64,000 nucleotides of DNA, from positions 1-64,000 of the forward strand of contig DMBU01000044.1 in the NCBI GenBank assembly GCA_003446015.1, given 5' to 3'. How positions within the stretch are numbered: the stretch's first letter is position 1; each line of letters begins with the position of its first letter. Positions 1-8,254 of this stretch are shown piece by piece. A program made the position numbers and the translations under genes. The notes under the pieces were generated by a model. The model was not told the origin of the DNA. It searched no databases and saw only the letters and a program-made list of their open reading frames with translations. Origin of the DNA: Bacteroidales bacterium (GTDB taxonomy: Bacteria; Bacteroidota; Bacteroidia; Bacteroidales; UBA12077).

Positions 1-177
1 TGGGTCAAGCCAAAAAAGTGTAAACAAATAAGGATATTTTTTATTATAAAATCAAAGATTACAACGAGAATTAGATTTTGCTCAAATCATTTTATAAAGG
101 AACTAAAATGCTACAGTCGTAAAAATAGTTTAGAATAAAAGTTCTGATCTTCCCACAACTATTAAAAGTGATCCTAT

Positions 178-873
178 TTAATTTACAAACTTATATCCTA
201 CACCTTTTATTGTTTTAATATGGTCATCTCCAATTTTCTCTCTTAATTTTCTTATGTGAACATCAATGGTTCTATCTCCAACAATAACATTATCGCCCCA
301 TACGGTACTAAAAATTTCATCACGGGTAAACACCCTGTCGGGTTTAGTAATTAATAAAACTAATAACTCAAATTCCTTTTTAGGTAAAACAAGCTCTTCG
401 CCATCCTTGATAACAATATATTTCTGCTTATCAATAACTAAATTCGCTTGTTTAATTATAAGATTATCTTCTTTTTCATCTTCACCAAAAGTTTTAAACC
501 TTTTTAATAATGCTTTAATTCGACTTACTAAAACCTTAGGTTTTACCGGCTTTGCAATATAATCATCAGCACCGGCGTCAAAACCTGCTATTTGCGAATA
601 ATCTTCTCCGCGTGCTGTAAGAAATGCGATAATTGTATCCTGTAATTTCTTATCTTGTCTTAATGCCTCACAAGTCTCAATTCCATCCATTTCAGGCATC
701 ATAACATCCAATAGTATTAAATGTGGATTTATTTTTTTAGCCTTTTCAATAGCTTCTTTACCATTTTGAGCAGTATAAACGTCAAAACCTTCTTTGTTGA
801 TATTGTAACTTAAAAACTCCAGAATATCAGGCTCATCATCAACAAGCAATATTTTAAATTCTTTATTATTCAT
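178..873 (-). CDS. PhoB/OmpR-family response regulator
   Basis: DNA-binding response regulator of about 231 residues. The receiver domain (residues 1-120) shows the acidic pair DD at 12-13, the phosphoacceptor Asp in LILLDVMMPEMDG (residue 56), the conserved Thr in FLTARG and the Lys in YIAKPVKPK. A C-terminal winged-helix domain (about 135-230) ends in the usual RTIDVHIRKLREKIG and GVGYKF motifs. I start it at the ATG at 873; the frame can be extended three codons to a TTG at 882, but MNNKEF fits the family better. No histidine kinase lies beside it in the window. Four TTAACT-like hexamers at 11-bp spacing lie just upstream, which is the pattern bound by PhoB/PhoP-type regulators, so I infer an autoregulated phosphate-type regulator. 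Other OmpR-family roles are possible. Confidence 0.9.
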   Translation of the reverse strand: MNNKEFKILLVDDEPDILEFLSYNINKEGFDVYTAQNGKEAIEKAKKINPHLILLDVMMPEMDGIETCEALRQDKKLQDTIIAFLTARGEDYSQIAGFDAGADDYIAKPVKPKVLVSRIKALLKRFKTFGEDEKEDNLIIKQANLVIDKQKYIVIKDGEELVLPKKEFELLVLLITKPDRVFTRDEIFSTVWGDNVIVGDRTIDVHIRKLREKIGDDHIKTIKGVGYKFVN

Positions 874-902
874 TTTTAACAATTTGATTAAATCTTAAAG
901 TG

Positions 903-970
903 CTAAACTACAACAATATTATACACATTAGTATAACTTATGTTTAAATCAATATTAAGTTAAAGTTAAT
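903..970 (-). promoter_or_regulatory. Pho-box-like array plus -7 element upstream of the response regulator
   Basis: Read on the minus strand from 969 to 931 the sequence is TTAACT-N5-TTAATA-N5-TTAAAC-N5-TTATAC: four hexamers with an exact 11-bp period. About 20 bp further on is TAGTTTAG (910-903), close to the Bacteroidota -7 consensus TAnnTTTG, so the last hexamer sits where the -33 element would be. This is the geometry of a class II activated promoter. Direct repeats of TTAACA-like hexamers with 11-bp period are known for PhoP of Bacillus and similar for cyanobacterial Pho boxes. Binding by this particular regulator is inferred. The DNA is very AT-rich, so a single match would be weak; the repeated occurrence upstream of 9121 strengthens it. 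Confidence 0.55.
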
Positions 971-1032
971 AAAAAAAATTATACCTCATTAATTAATGTA
1001 AGATTAAAATACTGATAATAAGATTTAACTCT

Positions 1033-1061
1033 TTTGAAGTTTTCTTTGTACTGTAAATTTT
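1033..1061 (+). promoter_or_regulatory. Possible promoter of the first beta-helix lipoprotein gene
   Basis: TTTG at 1033-1036 and TAAATTTT at 1054-1061 are separated by 17 bp and resemble the Bacteroidota -33 (TTTG) and -7 (TAnnTTTG) elements. This would leave a 5' leader of about 45 nt before the ATG at 1114. The match is weak in AT-rich DNA. Loose TTAA hexamers at 993-1030 precede it but do not keep a clean 11-bp period. Confidence 0.25.
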
Positions 1062-1113
1062 TATTAAAAACGGAAATAACTAAAATTTTTATAAACAAAA
1101 ACAAAAAAATACA

Positions 1114-2625
1114 ATGAAAAAGAATTATTTAAAATTAACAGCTGCTTTATTTGCGGCAATTACCATCGGATTTACTTCTTGTAGTGAAGACACAACTGAG
1201 AAAGTTGCTCCTACTGTAATTTCGTTAGATGTAAATGCAGATAACTCATTAGCTACAATTTATTTTAGCGAAGGAGTATATAGTATGAATGATAAAACCG
1301 GAGTATTAACTGATGCCGACTTTACAGTTACTCTTTCAGGTGGTGATTTAACGCTAGAATCTTCAGTTGTATCGCACACCACCGGTGCAAATTCCGCATC
1401 TATTGCTTTAACTTACTCAGATACTATTTCAGATGGCTCTGATTTATTAACTGTAGCAATTGCAACTGATGCAATATTTGATGAAGACGGATTAGCTGTA
1501 GTTGCAGGTAGTGTTAATGATAATCTTAACCTAATGGGCACAGAAACTAATACATTTGTTGTTAGCAATAATATTTCTGCAAATACAACATGGGAAACTG
1601 GTAACATTTATATTTTAGCCGGACGTATTGCTGTTTTAGATGGTATAACTTTAACCATTGAGCCGGGTGTTGTTGTTAAAGGACAGGCAGGTTCTGCTGA
1701 AAATGCTACTGCTTTGTTAATTGCCCGTGGTGCTAAGTTAATGGCTGAAGGTACAGCTGCACAACCAATTATTTTTACATCAGTAGCTGATGAAATTCAA
1801 CCAGGAGAAATTGAAAGTCCAAATCTTGATCCAACATTAAATGGATTATGGGGAGGTTTACTTGTTCTTGGTAAAGCACCTATTTCAGTTGCTGGTGATG
1901 GTATAGAAGCTTCAATTGAAGGTGTTCCTGGTGATGATAATAATGGTAAATATGGAGGAACTATATCTGCTGACAATTCCGGTATTATTAAATATGTTTC
2001 TATCCGTCATGGTGGTGCGAATATTGGTGAAGGTAACGAAATTAACGGCTTAACTTTAGGCGGTGTTGGTTCAGGAACTGTAATCGAAAATATTGAAATT
2101 ATTGCTAATCAGGATGATGGAGTTGAATTCTTTGGTGGAACTGTAAACGTTAAAAACGTTTTAGTGTGGAACAATGGTGACGATGCAATTGATACCGACC
2201 AGTCATGGGGAGGTACTCTTGATAATGTTATTATCATTAATCCTGGTGACGAGGCTTTCGAACTTGATGGCCCTGAAGGAACTATGGTGGCTAAACATAC
2301 CATTAAAAACGGTTCTGTATTTGCTGACGGAGCTGAAGGTTTGGTAGACAATGACGCGAACTCAAATGTAGATATGGATAACATTTATTTCTTTGGATTA
2401 GCTGTTGGACAAGATTTTGATGAATTACCAACAACTTATACTTGCACATTCACTGATTTTGAAGTTACCTTACCTGCAGCAACTGCTATCACTGATTTCT
2501 TTAAAGGTGGTAGTGATGCATTTGTGAGTTCTGTTGCAGCTGGTGCAAATACCGTTGGTGCAGATAAAACACAGTATGCTGATTGGACCTGGGCATCTGA
2601 AGCTGGTGAATTAGCTGATTTTTAA
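1114..2625 (+). CDS. Beta-helix surface lipoprotein, paired with a TonB receptor
   Basis: 503-residue exported protein. A lysine-rich start, hydrophobic core and lipobox FTSC place the lipidated Cys at residue 23, followed by acidic residues (SEDTTE) that are compatible with surface export in Bacteroidota. Residues about 30-130 look like an Ig-like beta domain (VAPTVISLDVNAD). The rest is a right-handed beta-helix type region with Gly/Asn/Asp-rich turns (TIEPGVVVKGQAG, YVSIRHGGANIGEG, LTLGGVGSGTVIENIEI, DDGVEFFGGTVNVKNV). It is clearly paralogous to the protein at 10146-11501, with nearly identical central motifs. The TonB receptor gene follows 92 bp downstream after a strong hairpin, suggesting a two-component outer-membrane system. 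Substrate unknown; the adjacent PhoB-like regulator suggests phosphate compounds (inference). Confidence 0.8.
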   Translation: MKKNYLKLTAALFAAITIGFTSCSEDTTEKVAPTVISLDVNADNSLATIYFSEGVYSMNDKTGVLTDADFTVTLSGGDLTLESSVVSHTTGANSASIALTYSDTISDGSDLLTVAIATDAIFDEDGLAVVAGSVNDNLNLMGTETNTFVVSNNISANTTWETGNIYILAGRIAVLDGITLTIEPGVVVKGQAGSAENATALLIARGAKLMAEGTAAQPIIFTSVADEIQPGEIESPNLDPTLNGLWGGLLVLGKAPISVAGDGIEASIEGVPGDDNNGKYGGTISADNSGIIKYVSIRHGGANIGEGNEINGLTLGGVGSGTVIENIEIIANQDDGVEFFGGTVNVKNVLVWNNGDDAIDTDQSWGGTLDNVIIINPGDEAFELDGPEGTMVAKHTIKNGSVFADGAEGLVDNDANSNVDMDNIYFFGLAVGQDFDELPTTYTCTFTDFEVTLPAATAITDFFKGGSDAFVSSVAAGANTVGADKTQYADWTWASEAGELADF

Positions 2626-2655
2626 TTATTAGGTTTAATTGTTCATAAATATTTT

Positions 2656-2682
2656 ACTCGCAGGTTATTTTAACCTGCGAGT
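2656..2682 (+). terminator. 12-bp perfect hairpin between lipoprotein and TonB-receptor genes
   Basis: ACTCGCAGGTTA at 2656-2667 and its exact complement at 2671-2682 flank a 3-nt loop. The following sequence (TTCACATTTT) is only a modest T-tract. It could be a partial terminator or an mRNA-stabilising structure that makes the upstream lipoprotein more abundant than the receptor. Confidence 0.65.
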
Positions 2683-2717
2683 TTCACATTTTAAAAATAG
2701 ATTATCAAAAAATAACC

Positions 2718-5615
2718 ATGAGTAACATAAAATATTTTGTTCTGTTCCTTTTTATCCTAACAAGTGTAGTTCTGAATGCCCAAAATGGCATTATACGAGG
2801 AACTGTTTTTGATGGTGTTAATGGTGAATCACTTCCCGGTGTAACTATTTACATTGAATCCAATGCAAAAGGAACAATTACAGACTTAGACGGGAAATTT
2901 AACCTTTCTGTTGCACCCGGAACATACGATGTTAGAATTTCATTTATTTCGTATGAAACTGTTAAAATAGAAAGTGTTAATGTAAAAGCGGGTGAAGTTA
3001 CATTATTAAATAGCGTTGGGTTAAACGAAGCTACATTTGAAATTGCAAGTGCCGTTGTAACCGCTAAAACAATTAGAAATACTGAAACAGCTTTGGTTGC
3101 ATTAAAGCAAAAATCTCCTAATCTTTTTGATGGAATTTCAGCTGCAAGTTTGCGTAAAACAGGTGACTCAGATGCTGCTTCATCAGTAAAAAGAATAACA
3201 GGAGTTTCTGTTTCTGATGGGAAATACGTTTATGTAAGAGGTTTGGGTGACCGCTATACCAAGACAGTTTTAAATGGAGTAGATATCCCAGGACTGGATC
3301 CTGATAGAAATACATTACAAATGGATATTTTTCCATCAAATATTATTGACAACATTATTGTTTATAAATCATTTAGTGTTGATCTGCCTGCCGACTTTAC
3401 CGGTGGTGTTGTTGACATTGAATTAAAAGATTTCCCGGAAGAGAGAAGGGGAAGTATTTCGTTATCTGCAGGGTACAATCCTAACTTTCACTTTAATTCA
3501 GATTACCTTAGCTATGATGGAGGTAAAACAGACTATTTAGGATTTGATGATGGAACCAGAAGTATTCCTGCAACATCAGACATTCCATTTTTCTCTGAGG
3601 CAATTGCAGATCCGAATGGAGAAACAGGATTAAGATATAAAGAAATCTTAAATGGATTTAATTCTACAATGGCCGCTCAAAAGCAAACCAGTTTTATGGA
3701 TTATGATTTTGGCGTTTCGTACGGAGACCAAAAACCTTTGAAAAATGTTACTGTTGGATATAATCTGGCATTTTCATACAAAAACAATACAGAGTTTTAC
3801 GAAAATGCTGAATTTGGACGCTATGGACTTGCTTCTGATCCAGATGAAACAGAATTGGTTCTTAGAGCTCAAACTGTTGGAAACTATGGTGTAAATAATG
3901 TGTTTTTAAGCGGTCTTGCTGGATTTGCAATTAAAACCAAAAGTTCAAAATTCCGAATTAATTATATTCATTTACAAAACGGAGAATCAAAAGCGGGTAT
4001 CTTCGATTTTACAAGTAGAGATGTGGGTAGTGAATTTGATGCATTTCAACATACTTTATTATATACACAACGGTCGCTTTCTAATCTTTTGATTGATGGT
4101 AAACATTCGTTTAATGATTCGAAGTGGGAAGTAGTTTGGAAACTATCACCAACAATTTCAAAGATAGAAGATCCCGATATTCGATTTACGAGATATGCTT
4201 ATGGTGCAACTGATTTAGTAATTGGAACTGAATCCGGATTTCCCGAAAGAACATGGAGAGATCTTGAAGAAATTAACCTGGGAGGTGTGCTTCATATTAC
4301 GAAAAAGTTCAAGTTTAATGAGCAAGATGCAAAACTTAAATTTGGTGGAGCATACACATATAAGGAAAGAGATTTTACTATTCGAAGTTATGCCATAAAT
4401 GTTCGTAATATTCCTTTAACAGGCGATCCAAACGAATTATTCGCAGAAGAAAATTTATGGCCTTATGAAGATAATATAGGGAGAGGAACAACCTACGAGG
4501 CAGGCTTTATACCCACAAATGCTAACCAGTTCAATGCAAGAGTAGACTATGCAGCCGGATATGTATCAACGGAATTAAATATTATAAAAAACATAAAAGC
4601 TATTGTTGGAGTACGGGCAGAAAATTACGTTCAGCATTATACAGGTCAGGATCAGCAAGGTGAAAACATATTTGAAAATGAAAAAGTTCTGGATAATTTA
4701 AACTTTTTTCCATCAATAAATCTAATATACAACTTAAAAGAAAAACAAAATATACGGTTATCCTACTCAAAAACCATTGCACGACCTTCATTAAAAGAAC
4801 TTTCATTTGCTCAAATTTCGGATCCTGTAAGTGGTATTACATTTATTGGTGGATTGTCGGATGATGTTGGCATTGATTACGAAGGAAATGATATTGTTTA
4901 CTGGAATGGAAATTTAATAAGCACAGATATTCACAACTTAGACTTAAGATGGGAATTGTTTCAAACTAATGGTCACATGTTTTCAGTAAGTGGTTTTTAT
5001 AAGAAATTTAGTAATCCCATTGAAATGGTTCAGTTTGCAACTACACAAAAAATACAAATACAACCAAGAAATGTTGGTGATGGGCAATTGTTAGGTGCAG
5101 AACTCGAATTTCGTCAAAGTTTCGAAATCCTAAATAAGAGTCTTAGCAATTTTAGCATTGCTTCTAACTTTACCTATGTTCAATCTCGGGTAAAACTTAG
5201 TCAATCGGAATATGATTCAAGGGTTTTATCAGCACGAACCGGTCAAACCATTGATGAATACCGCGATATGGCAGGTCAGTCTCCATATTTATTAAATATA
5301 GGCCTTACGTACGATGGTGGAACGAATGGTGTTTGGGAAGGTCTTGAAGTGGGGCTGTATTACAATGTACAAGGAAAGACTCTTCAGGTTGTTGGAATAA
5401 AAGATCGACCAGACATTTATACTGAACCTTTTCATAGTTTAAACCTAAACCTGACCAAACAATTTAAAAAGGGATTTGGTATTGGCTTTAAAGTGAAAAA
5501 TATACTAGACAGTAAGGTTGAAACTGTGTATAAATCATACGAAGCAAATAATCAATACTATGAGTTTAGAGAAACAGGCACAAGTTATAGCATAAGTTTA
5601 AGTTACAAATTTTAA
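2718..5615 (+). CDS. TonB-dependent outer-membrane receptor
   Basis: 965-residue outer-membrane receptor. Signal peptide ends near residue 21 (VVLNAQ). Residues about 25-110 form a carboxypeptidase-regulatory-like domain (IIRGTVFDGVNGESLPGVTI, TDLDGKFNLSV). A plug domain follows at about 125-235 (RKTGDSDAASSVKRITGVS, YVRGLGDRYTKTVLNGVDIP, FTGGVVDIELKDFP), then a 22-strand-type barrel that ends in an aromatic residue (SISLSYKF), as needed for BAM recognition. It lies downstream of the beta-helix lipoprotein and probably imports a ligand captured by that lipoprotein, powered by TonB-ExbBD. No substrate can be read from sequence; the PhoB-like regulator nearby hints at phosphate starvation. Confidence 0.9.
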   Translation: MSNIKYFVLFLFILTSVVLNAQNGIIRGTVFDGVNGESLPGVTIYIESNAKGTITDLDGKFNLSVAPGTYDVRISFISYETVKIESVNVKAGEVTLLNSVGLNEATFEIASAVVTAKTIRNTETALVALKQKSPNLFDGISAASLRKTGDSDAASSVKRITGVSVSDGKYVYVRGLGDRYTKTVLNGVDIPGLDPDRNTLQMDIFPSNIIDNIIVYKSFSVDLPADFTGGVVDIELKDFPEERRGSISLSAGYNPNFHFNSDYLSYDGGKTDYLGFDDGTRSIPATSDIPFFSEAIADPNGETGLRYKEILNGFNSTMAAQKQTSFMDYDFGVSYGDQKPLKNVTVGYNLAFSYKNNTEFYENAEFGRYGLASDPDETELVLRAQTVGNYGVNNVFLSGLAGFAIKTKSSKFRINYIHLQNGESKAGIFDFTSRDVGSEFDAFQHTLLYTQRSLSNLLIDGKHSFNDSKWEVVWKLSPTISKIEDPDIRFTRYAYGATDLVIGTESGFPERTWRDLEEINLGGVLHITKKFKFNEQDAKLKFGGAYTYKERDFTIRSYAINVRNIPLTGDPNELFAEENLWPYEDNIGRGTTYEAGFIPTNANQFNARVDYAAGYVSTELNIIKNIKAIVGVRAENYVQHYTGQDQQGENIFENEKVLDNLNFFPSINLIYNLKEKQNIRLSYSKTIARPSLKELSFAQISDPVSGITFIGGLSDDVGIDYEGNDIVYWNGNLISTDIHNLDLRWELFQTNGHMFSVSGFYKKFSNPIEMVQFATTQKIQIQPRNVGDGQLLGAELEFRQSFEILNKSLSNFSIASNFTYVQSRVKLSQSEYDSRVLSARTGQTIDEYRDMAGQSPYLLNIGLTYDGGTNGVWEGLEVGLYYNVQGKTLQVVGIKDRPDIYTEPFHSLNLNLTKQFKKGFGIGFKVKNILDSKVETVYKSYEANNQYYEFRETGTSYSISLSYKF

Positions 5616-5765
5616 TAATCAATAAAGAAGTTGCAATAATTAAAGGAAAGTTAATAATGGAGTTAATGATCAATAAAATTATTCATATATTAGCCCTGTA
5701 AATGATATACTTAATCTTTATAAATGCAATTCAAATTATTAATTTAATTATCAAAAATCAATATA

Positions 5766-6236
5766 ATGAAGAAAGTAATAATATATTTTTTCCTGGCATT
5801 CATTAGTATTTCATCTGTTATTTCTCAAAACCTGATTAAGAAAGAAAATAAATACTATGATGAGAATAATAACCTATTTTCAGGTATTTATAAAGAGTAC
5901 TTCGAAAAAGGTACCATTAGGGTTGAAATGAGTTTAAAGGATGGAGTTCAGGATGGATTTACAAACATTTATTTTGAGAGTGGAGTTAAAAATGAACAAA
6001 GATCCTATAAAGAAGGTGAAATGCATGGAACCTGGATTACCTGGAACGAACTGGAAATAAAACTTGCCGAAGCAAATTACGATTTTGGTAGTAAACACGG
6101 AAAATGGTATGTTTGGGATGAAAAAGGTACTTTACGCTACGAAATGGAATATATTCAAGGAGTAAAAACTGGTGTTTGGAAAATGTACGATGAAAACGGT
6201 AAACTTATAAACGAAAAAGATTATTCTGTAAATTAA
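5766..6236 (+). CDS. Secreted MORN-like repeat protein
   Basis: 156 residues with a signal peptide (cleavage after about residue 20, ISSVISQ). The mature part contains four to five MORN_2/YwqK-type repeats of about 22 residues, each with the pattern G-x-W/Y-x-x-[WY]-x-x-x-G (GIYKEYFEKG, GFTNIYFESG, GTWITWNE, GKWYVWDEKG, GVWKMYDENG). Such repeats occur in many Bacteroidota exported proteins of unknown role, and some databases label them YwqK-like antitoxins without evidence of toxin neutralisation. It sits 150 bp after the TonB receptor and ends at a strong terminator. Function not known. Confidence 0.75.
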   Translation: MKKVIIYFFLAFISISSVISQNLIKKENKYYDENNNLFSGIYKEYFEKGTIRVEMSLKDGVQDGFTNIYFESGVKNEQRSYKEGEMHGTWITWNELEIKLAEANYDFGSKHGKWYVWDEKGTLRYEMEYIQGVKTGVWKMYDENGKLINEKDYSVN

Positions 6237-6254
6237 ATAATACATCATAAAATT

Positions 6255-6287
6255 GAAAAGCCCCTAAAATTTATTCAGGGGCTTTTC
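6255..6287. terminator. Bidirectional intrinsic terminator
   Basis: GAAAAGCCCCT (6255-6265) pairs with AGGGGCTTTTC (6277-6287). A T-rich run follows on the plus strand, and the A-rich left arm gives a short U-run on the minus strand. It serves the MORN-like gene ending at 6236. The right arm also encodes the last codons and stop of the convergent M23 gene. Confidence 0.8.
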
Positions 6288-6985
6288 TTTTTTAGTTTAT
6301 TTATCTTTAAAATTAAATTGGGGTCAATGCACAAATTTCTGAAGTATTCTTTTGCTGAAGGTGGTGCAACTCCTGGAAAATCACCTTCATTTCCCAGCAT
6401 ATCCGTAATAATCTGGAAGTGTAGATGTGGCGGCCAATTTCCATTTACTTTTTCATCACCAATACTAGCAATTAAATCTCCCCTCCTAATCTGTTGTCCT
6501 TTTTTCTTATCTCTCAATGAAACTAAACTCAAGTGTCCGTATAAAGTATAAAATTTTGTATTATCGATTAGATGCTCCAAAATTAAAGTTGGTCCGTAAT
6601 CTCCAAAAGCCTCATTTACCTTAAAACTATGTACTATTCCCGGTAAGGGAGAATAAACCGCTGTTCCTTTTTCAATCCATAAATCAACTCCTAAATGTAT
6701 GCTGCGAGGCTCTCCTTCGTTATCGAAATGTATGCTCCGTTTATAGATTAAACGATCTTCCATATACCCGCCAACACCAACTTTCTTATTTTCTTTTTTT
6801 AGTGTATTAAAAACGTATTCGGTAAACGCTTCTGTACTATTTAAATCAATTTTGTACAAATCCATGTTTTTATCAGAAAAATCAAAGACATACACATTAT
6901 TATCGTTAAGCTCAACATCAATAATTCGAGCAAAGAAATCCCTATTCCCTTTTAAAATATTGATAATATGCGCCGATTTATCCAT
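6275..6985 (-). CDS. M23-family (LytM-like) metallopeptidase without signal peptide
   Basis: 236 residues. The M23 core shows zinc-ligand motifs HLGVD (H-x3-D, about residue 99) and HLHF (about 189), plus YTLYGHLS in between, so the active site appears complete. There is no signal peptide or membrane segment in the first residues (MDKSAHIINILKGNRDFFAR), which is unusual for a cell-wall peptidase. Residues 1-75 form a short N-terminal region of their own. Close relatives I know of are the M23 domains found with aminotransferase and kinase domains in multidomain proteins, so it may act in the cytoplasm on a non-peptidoglycan substrate (inference). Its stop codon lies inside the terminator hairpin at 6255-6287. 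Confidence 0.8.
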   Translation of the reverse strand: MDKSAHIINILKGNRDFFARIIDVELNDNNVYVFDFSDKNMDLYKIDLNSTEAFTEYVFNTLKKENKKVGVGGYMEDRLIYKRSIHFDNEGEPRSIHLGVDLWIEKGTAVYSPLPGIVHSFKVNEAFGDYGPTLILEHLIDNTKFYTLYGHLSLVSLRDKKKGQQIRRGDLIASIGDEKVNGNWPPHLHFQIITDMLGNEGDFPGVAPPSAKEYFRNLCIDPNLILKINKLKKKSP

Positions 6986-7102
6986 ATTAACTTTTTTTGC
7001 AAGTTAGTTAATTTTGAATTGAAATTAAAAATTTATTAAAAAACAGGATGGTTAATAACCACCATTTTTTTAACGGAGGTTGTTTCCCATAGCAATAAAA
7101 AA

Positions 7103-7123
7103 AACCCGGCCATAAGCCGGGTT
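7103..7123 (-). terminator. Intrinsic terminator of the small secreted protein gene
   Basis: AACCCGGC and GCCGGGTT (7116-7123) form an 8-bp GC-rich stem with a 5-nt loop. On the minus strand it is followed by a run of eight Ts (complement of 7097-7104). It lies 23 bp beyond the stop of the gene at 7146-7502. Confidence 0.85.
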
Positions 7124-7145
7124 CATCATAATTATTAACTTAAAA

Positions 7146-7502
7146 TTATTCTACTATACTTTCAATCATTACATCCACATTGATTGCTTTGGAAAGATCA
7201 ACACTAAAGTTTTCAGTTTTTTCCTTATACGAGATATAAGATGCGGTTAATTCACGATTTCCAGGTCGTACACCATCAATTTCGAAATTACCATCAAAAT
7301 CTGTGTAAACACTTTTTTCTGTTCCCTGAATAGAAACCTTTACTCCTGCCAATGCTTCACCTGTTATTTTATCTAATACTTTACCTGAAACAGAAGTAGT
7401 TGCCATAGAGCTTTCAGCTGTTCCGTTTTCATCATTTGCTGCATTTGCAAAACTTATTGAGAAAACAAATATACTTACGAATAATATTGCTATCTTTTTC
7501 AT
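7146..7502 (-). CDS. Small secreted carboxypeptidase-regulatory-like domain protein
   Basis: 118 residues: signal peptide (MKKIAILFVSIFVFSISFANA), a short acidic linker, then one CarboxypepD_reg-like beta-sandwich (SVSGKVLDKITGEALAGVKV, TDFDGNFEIDGV, ASYISYKEK). This is the same domain that begins TonB receptors, but here it stands alone and has no receptor attached. A 11-bp periodic TTAA hexamer array lies about 90 bp upstream. A role as a periplasmic or surface beta-sandwich binding module is possible, but its function is unknown. Confidence 0.8.
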   Translation of the reverse strand: MKKIAILFVSIFVFSISFANAANDENGTAESSMATTSVSGKVLDKITGEALAGVKVSIQGTEKSVYTDFDGNFEIDGVRPGNRELTASYISYKEKTENFSVDLSKAINVDVMIESIVE

Positions 7503-7541
7503 TTTTATCTTGATTTATTAATTTGCGTTTTGATTACGATA

Positions 7542-7619
7542 CAAATGTAAGTACACTATGTTATAACAATATTATGCAAGAATAATCTTTGTGTTAAGTT
7601 TATATTAAGTTAAGGTTAC
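7542..7619 (-). promoter_or_regulatory. Promoter with Pho-box-like array
   Basis: On the minus strand GTAACC, TTAATA and TTAACA follow each other at an exact 11-bp period (7619 to 7592). Weaker TAA-containing hexamers continue in phase. Downstream, a TTG (7569-7567) and TACATTTG (7549-7542) are separated by 17 bp and match the Bacteroidota -33/-7 pattern, TACATTTG being a full match to TAnnTTTG. The array resembles those upstream of the response regulator and the porin. Regulator binding is inferred. Confidence 0.5.
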
Positions 7620-7683
7620 ATTCGTTAACTTAATGTAACATACTGATAGAAAGACAAAGATGTACAGACCGAATTCAATGGGT

Positions 7684-8160
7684 TTAGTGAAGTAACTTAT
7701 TCAGATCAGACTCATAATCGAATTGTAAATCCTCATGAAGTTGTTCAACTGTCTTTTTTATCAATTCAACTTGACGGATATAAATATTTTGCAATGCAGC
7801 ACTTTTGTGAATAGAAGGTTGAAAGTTTTTTAGTTTTAAACAGAAATATATAAGTAATTCTACTTCAGTTTCTTTTTTTTGCGAATATCGAGCAAACTTC
7901 TTGGTGCCCGATAAAATTTTCCGAATACTTTTTCGAATATAAAAATAGCTTTTCCTGTTTATTTGCTCAAACTGTTCATCTATTTCCTTTTTTACATTCA
8001 AGATATACGCAGTTTCATCGAAAGATTCAAATAAAAGATATGTAAGTAATTCCTTATTCTCTTTTTTAAATCTTGATAAACGAAGACATATTTCAAGTAA
8101 TTCTTTATGTGATCGGGTACTTAATTCCTGTTTAAGTTCTTTAACTGTGGCAGCTTTCAT
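7684..8160 (-). CDS. Hypothetical helical cytosolic protein
   Basis: 158 residues, no signal peptide or membrane segment. Predicted mostly alpha-helical, rich in Lys, Glu and Leu, starting MKAATVKELKQELSTRSHKE. It has a basic central stretch (RKSYFYIRKSIRKILSG). I do not recognise the family; the opening resembles small Bacteroidota proteins of unknown function that begin with a helix-rich 'L-x-x-[LI]-x-x-R' domain. It lies upstream of nothing obviously co-functional; the next minus-strand gene is 94 bp away. Confidence 0.6.
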   Translation of the reverse strand: MKAATVKELKQELSTRSHKELLEICLRLSRFKKENKELLTYLLFESFDETAYILNVKKEIDEQFEQINRKSYFYIRKSIRKILSGTKKFARYSQKKETEVELLIYFCLKLKNFQPSIHKSAALQNIYIRQVELIKKTVEQLHEDLQFDYESDLNKLLH

Positions 8161-8254
8161 TGATACTTTTTAAAGAAAGTTTGAAGGTAAGGTTTTATTG
8201 CTAAAAATAAAAGCAAGGGTCAGTTCGCTTATTTGCAGTCATTTACTTTTAATC

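Noticed and set aside
1..177. A partner histidine kinase gene downstream of the response regulator
   Set aside because: The 177 bases to the window edge contain no open frame that continues from the regulator; only AT-rich intergenic sequence is visible.
993..1030. A plus-strand Pho box ahead of the first beta-helix lipoprotein gene
   Set aside because: TTAATG, TTAAAA and ATAATA keep an 11-bp step but the next TTAACT is off by one base, and such words are frequent in AT-rich DNA. I kept only the cleaner arrays.
5640..5765. A Pho box before the MORN-like gene
   Set aside because: Two TTAAT words are 12 bp apart, not 11, and there is no third repeat.
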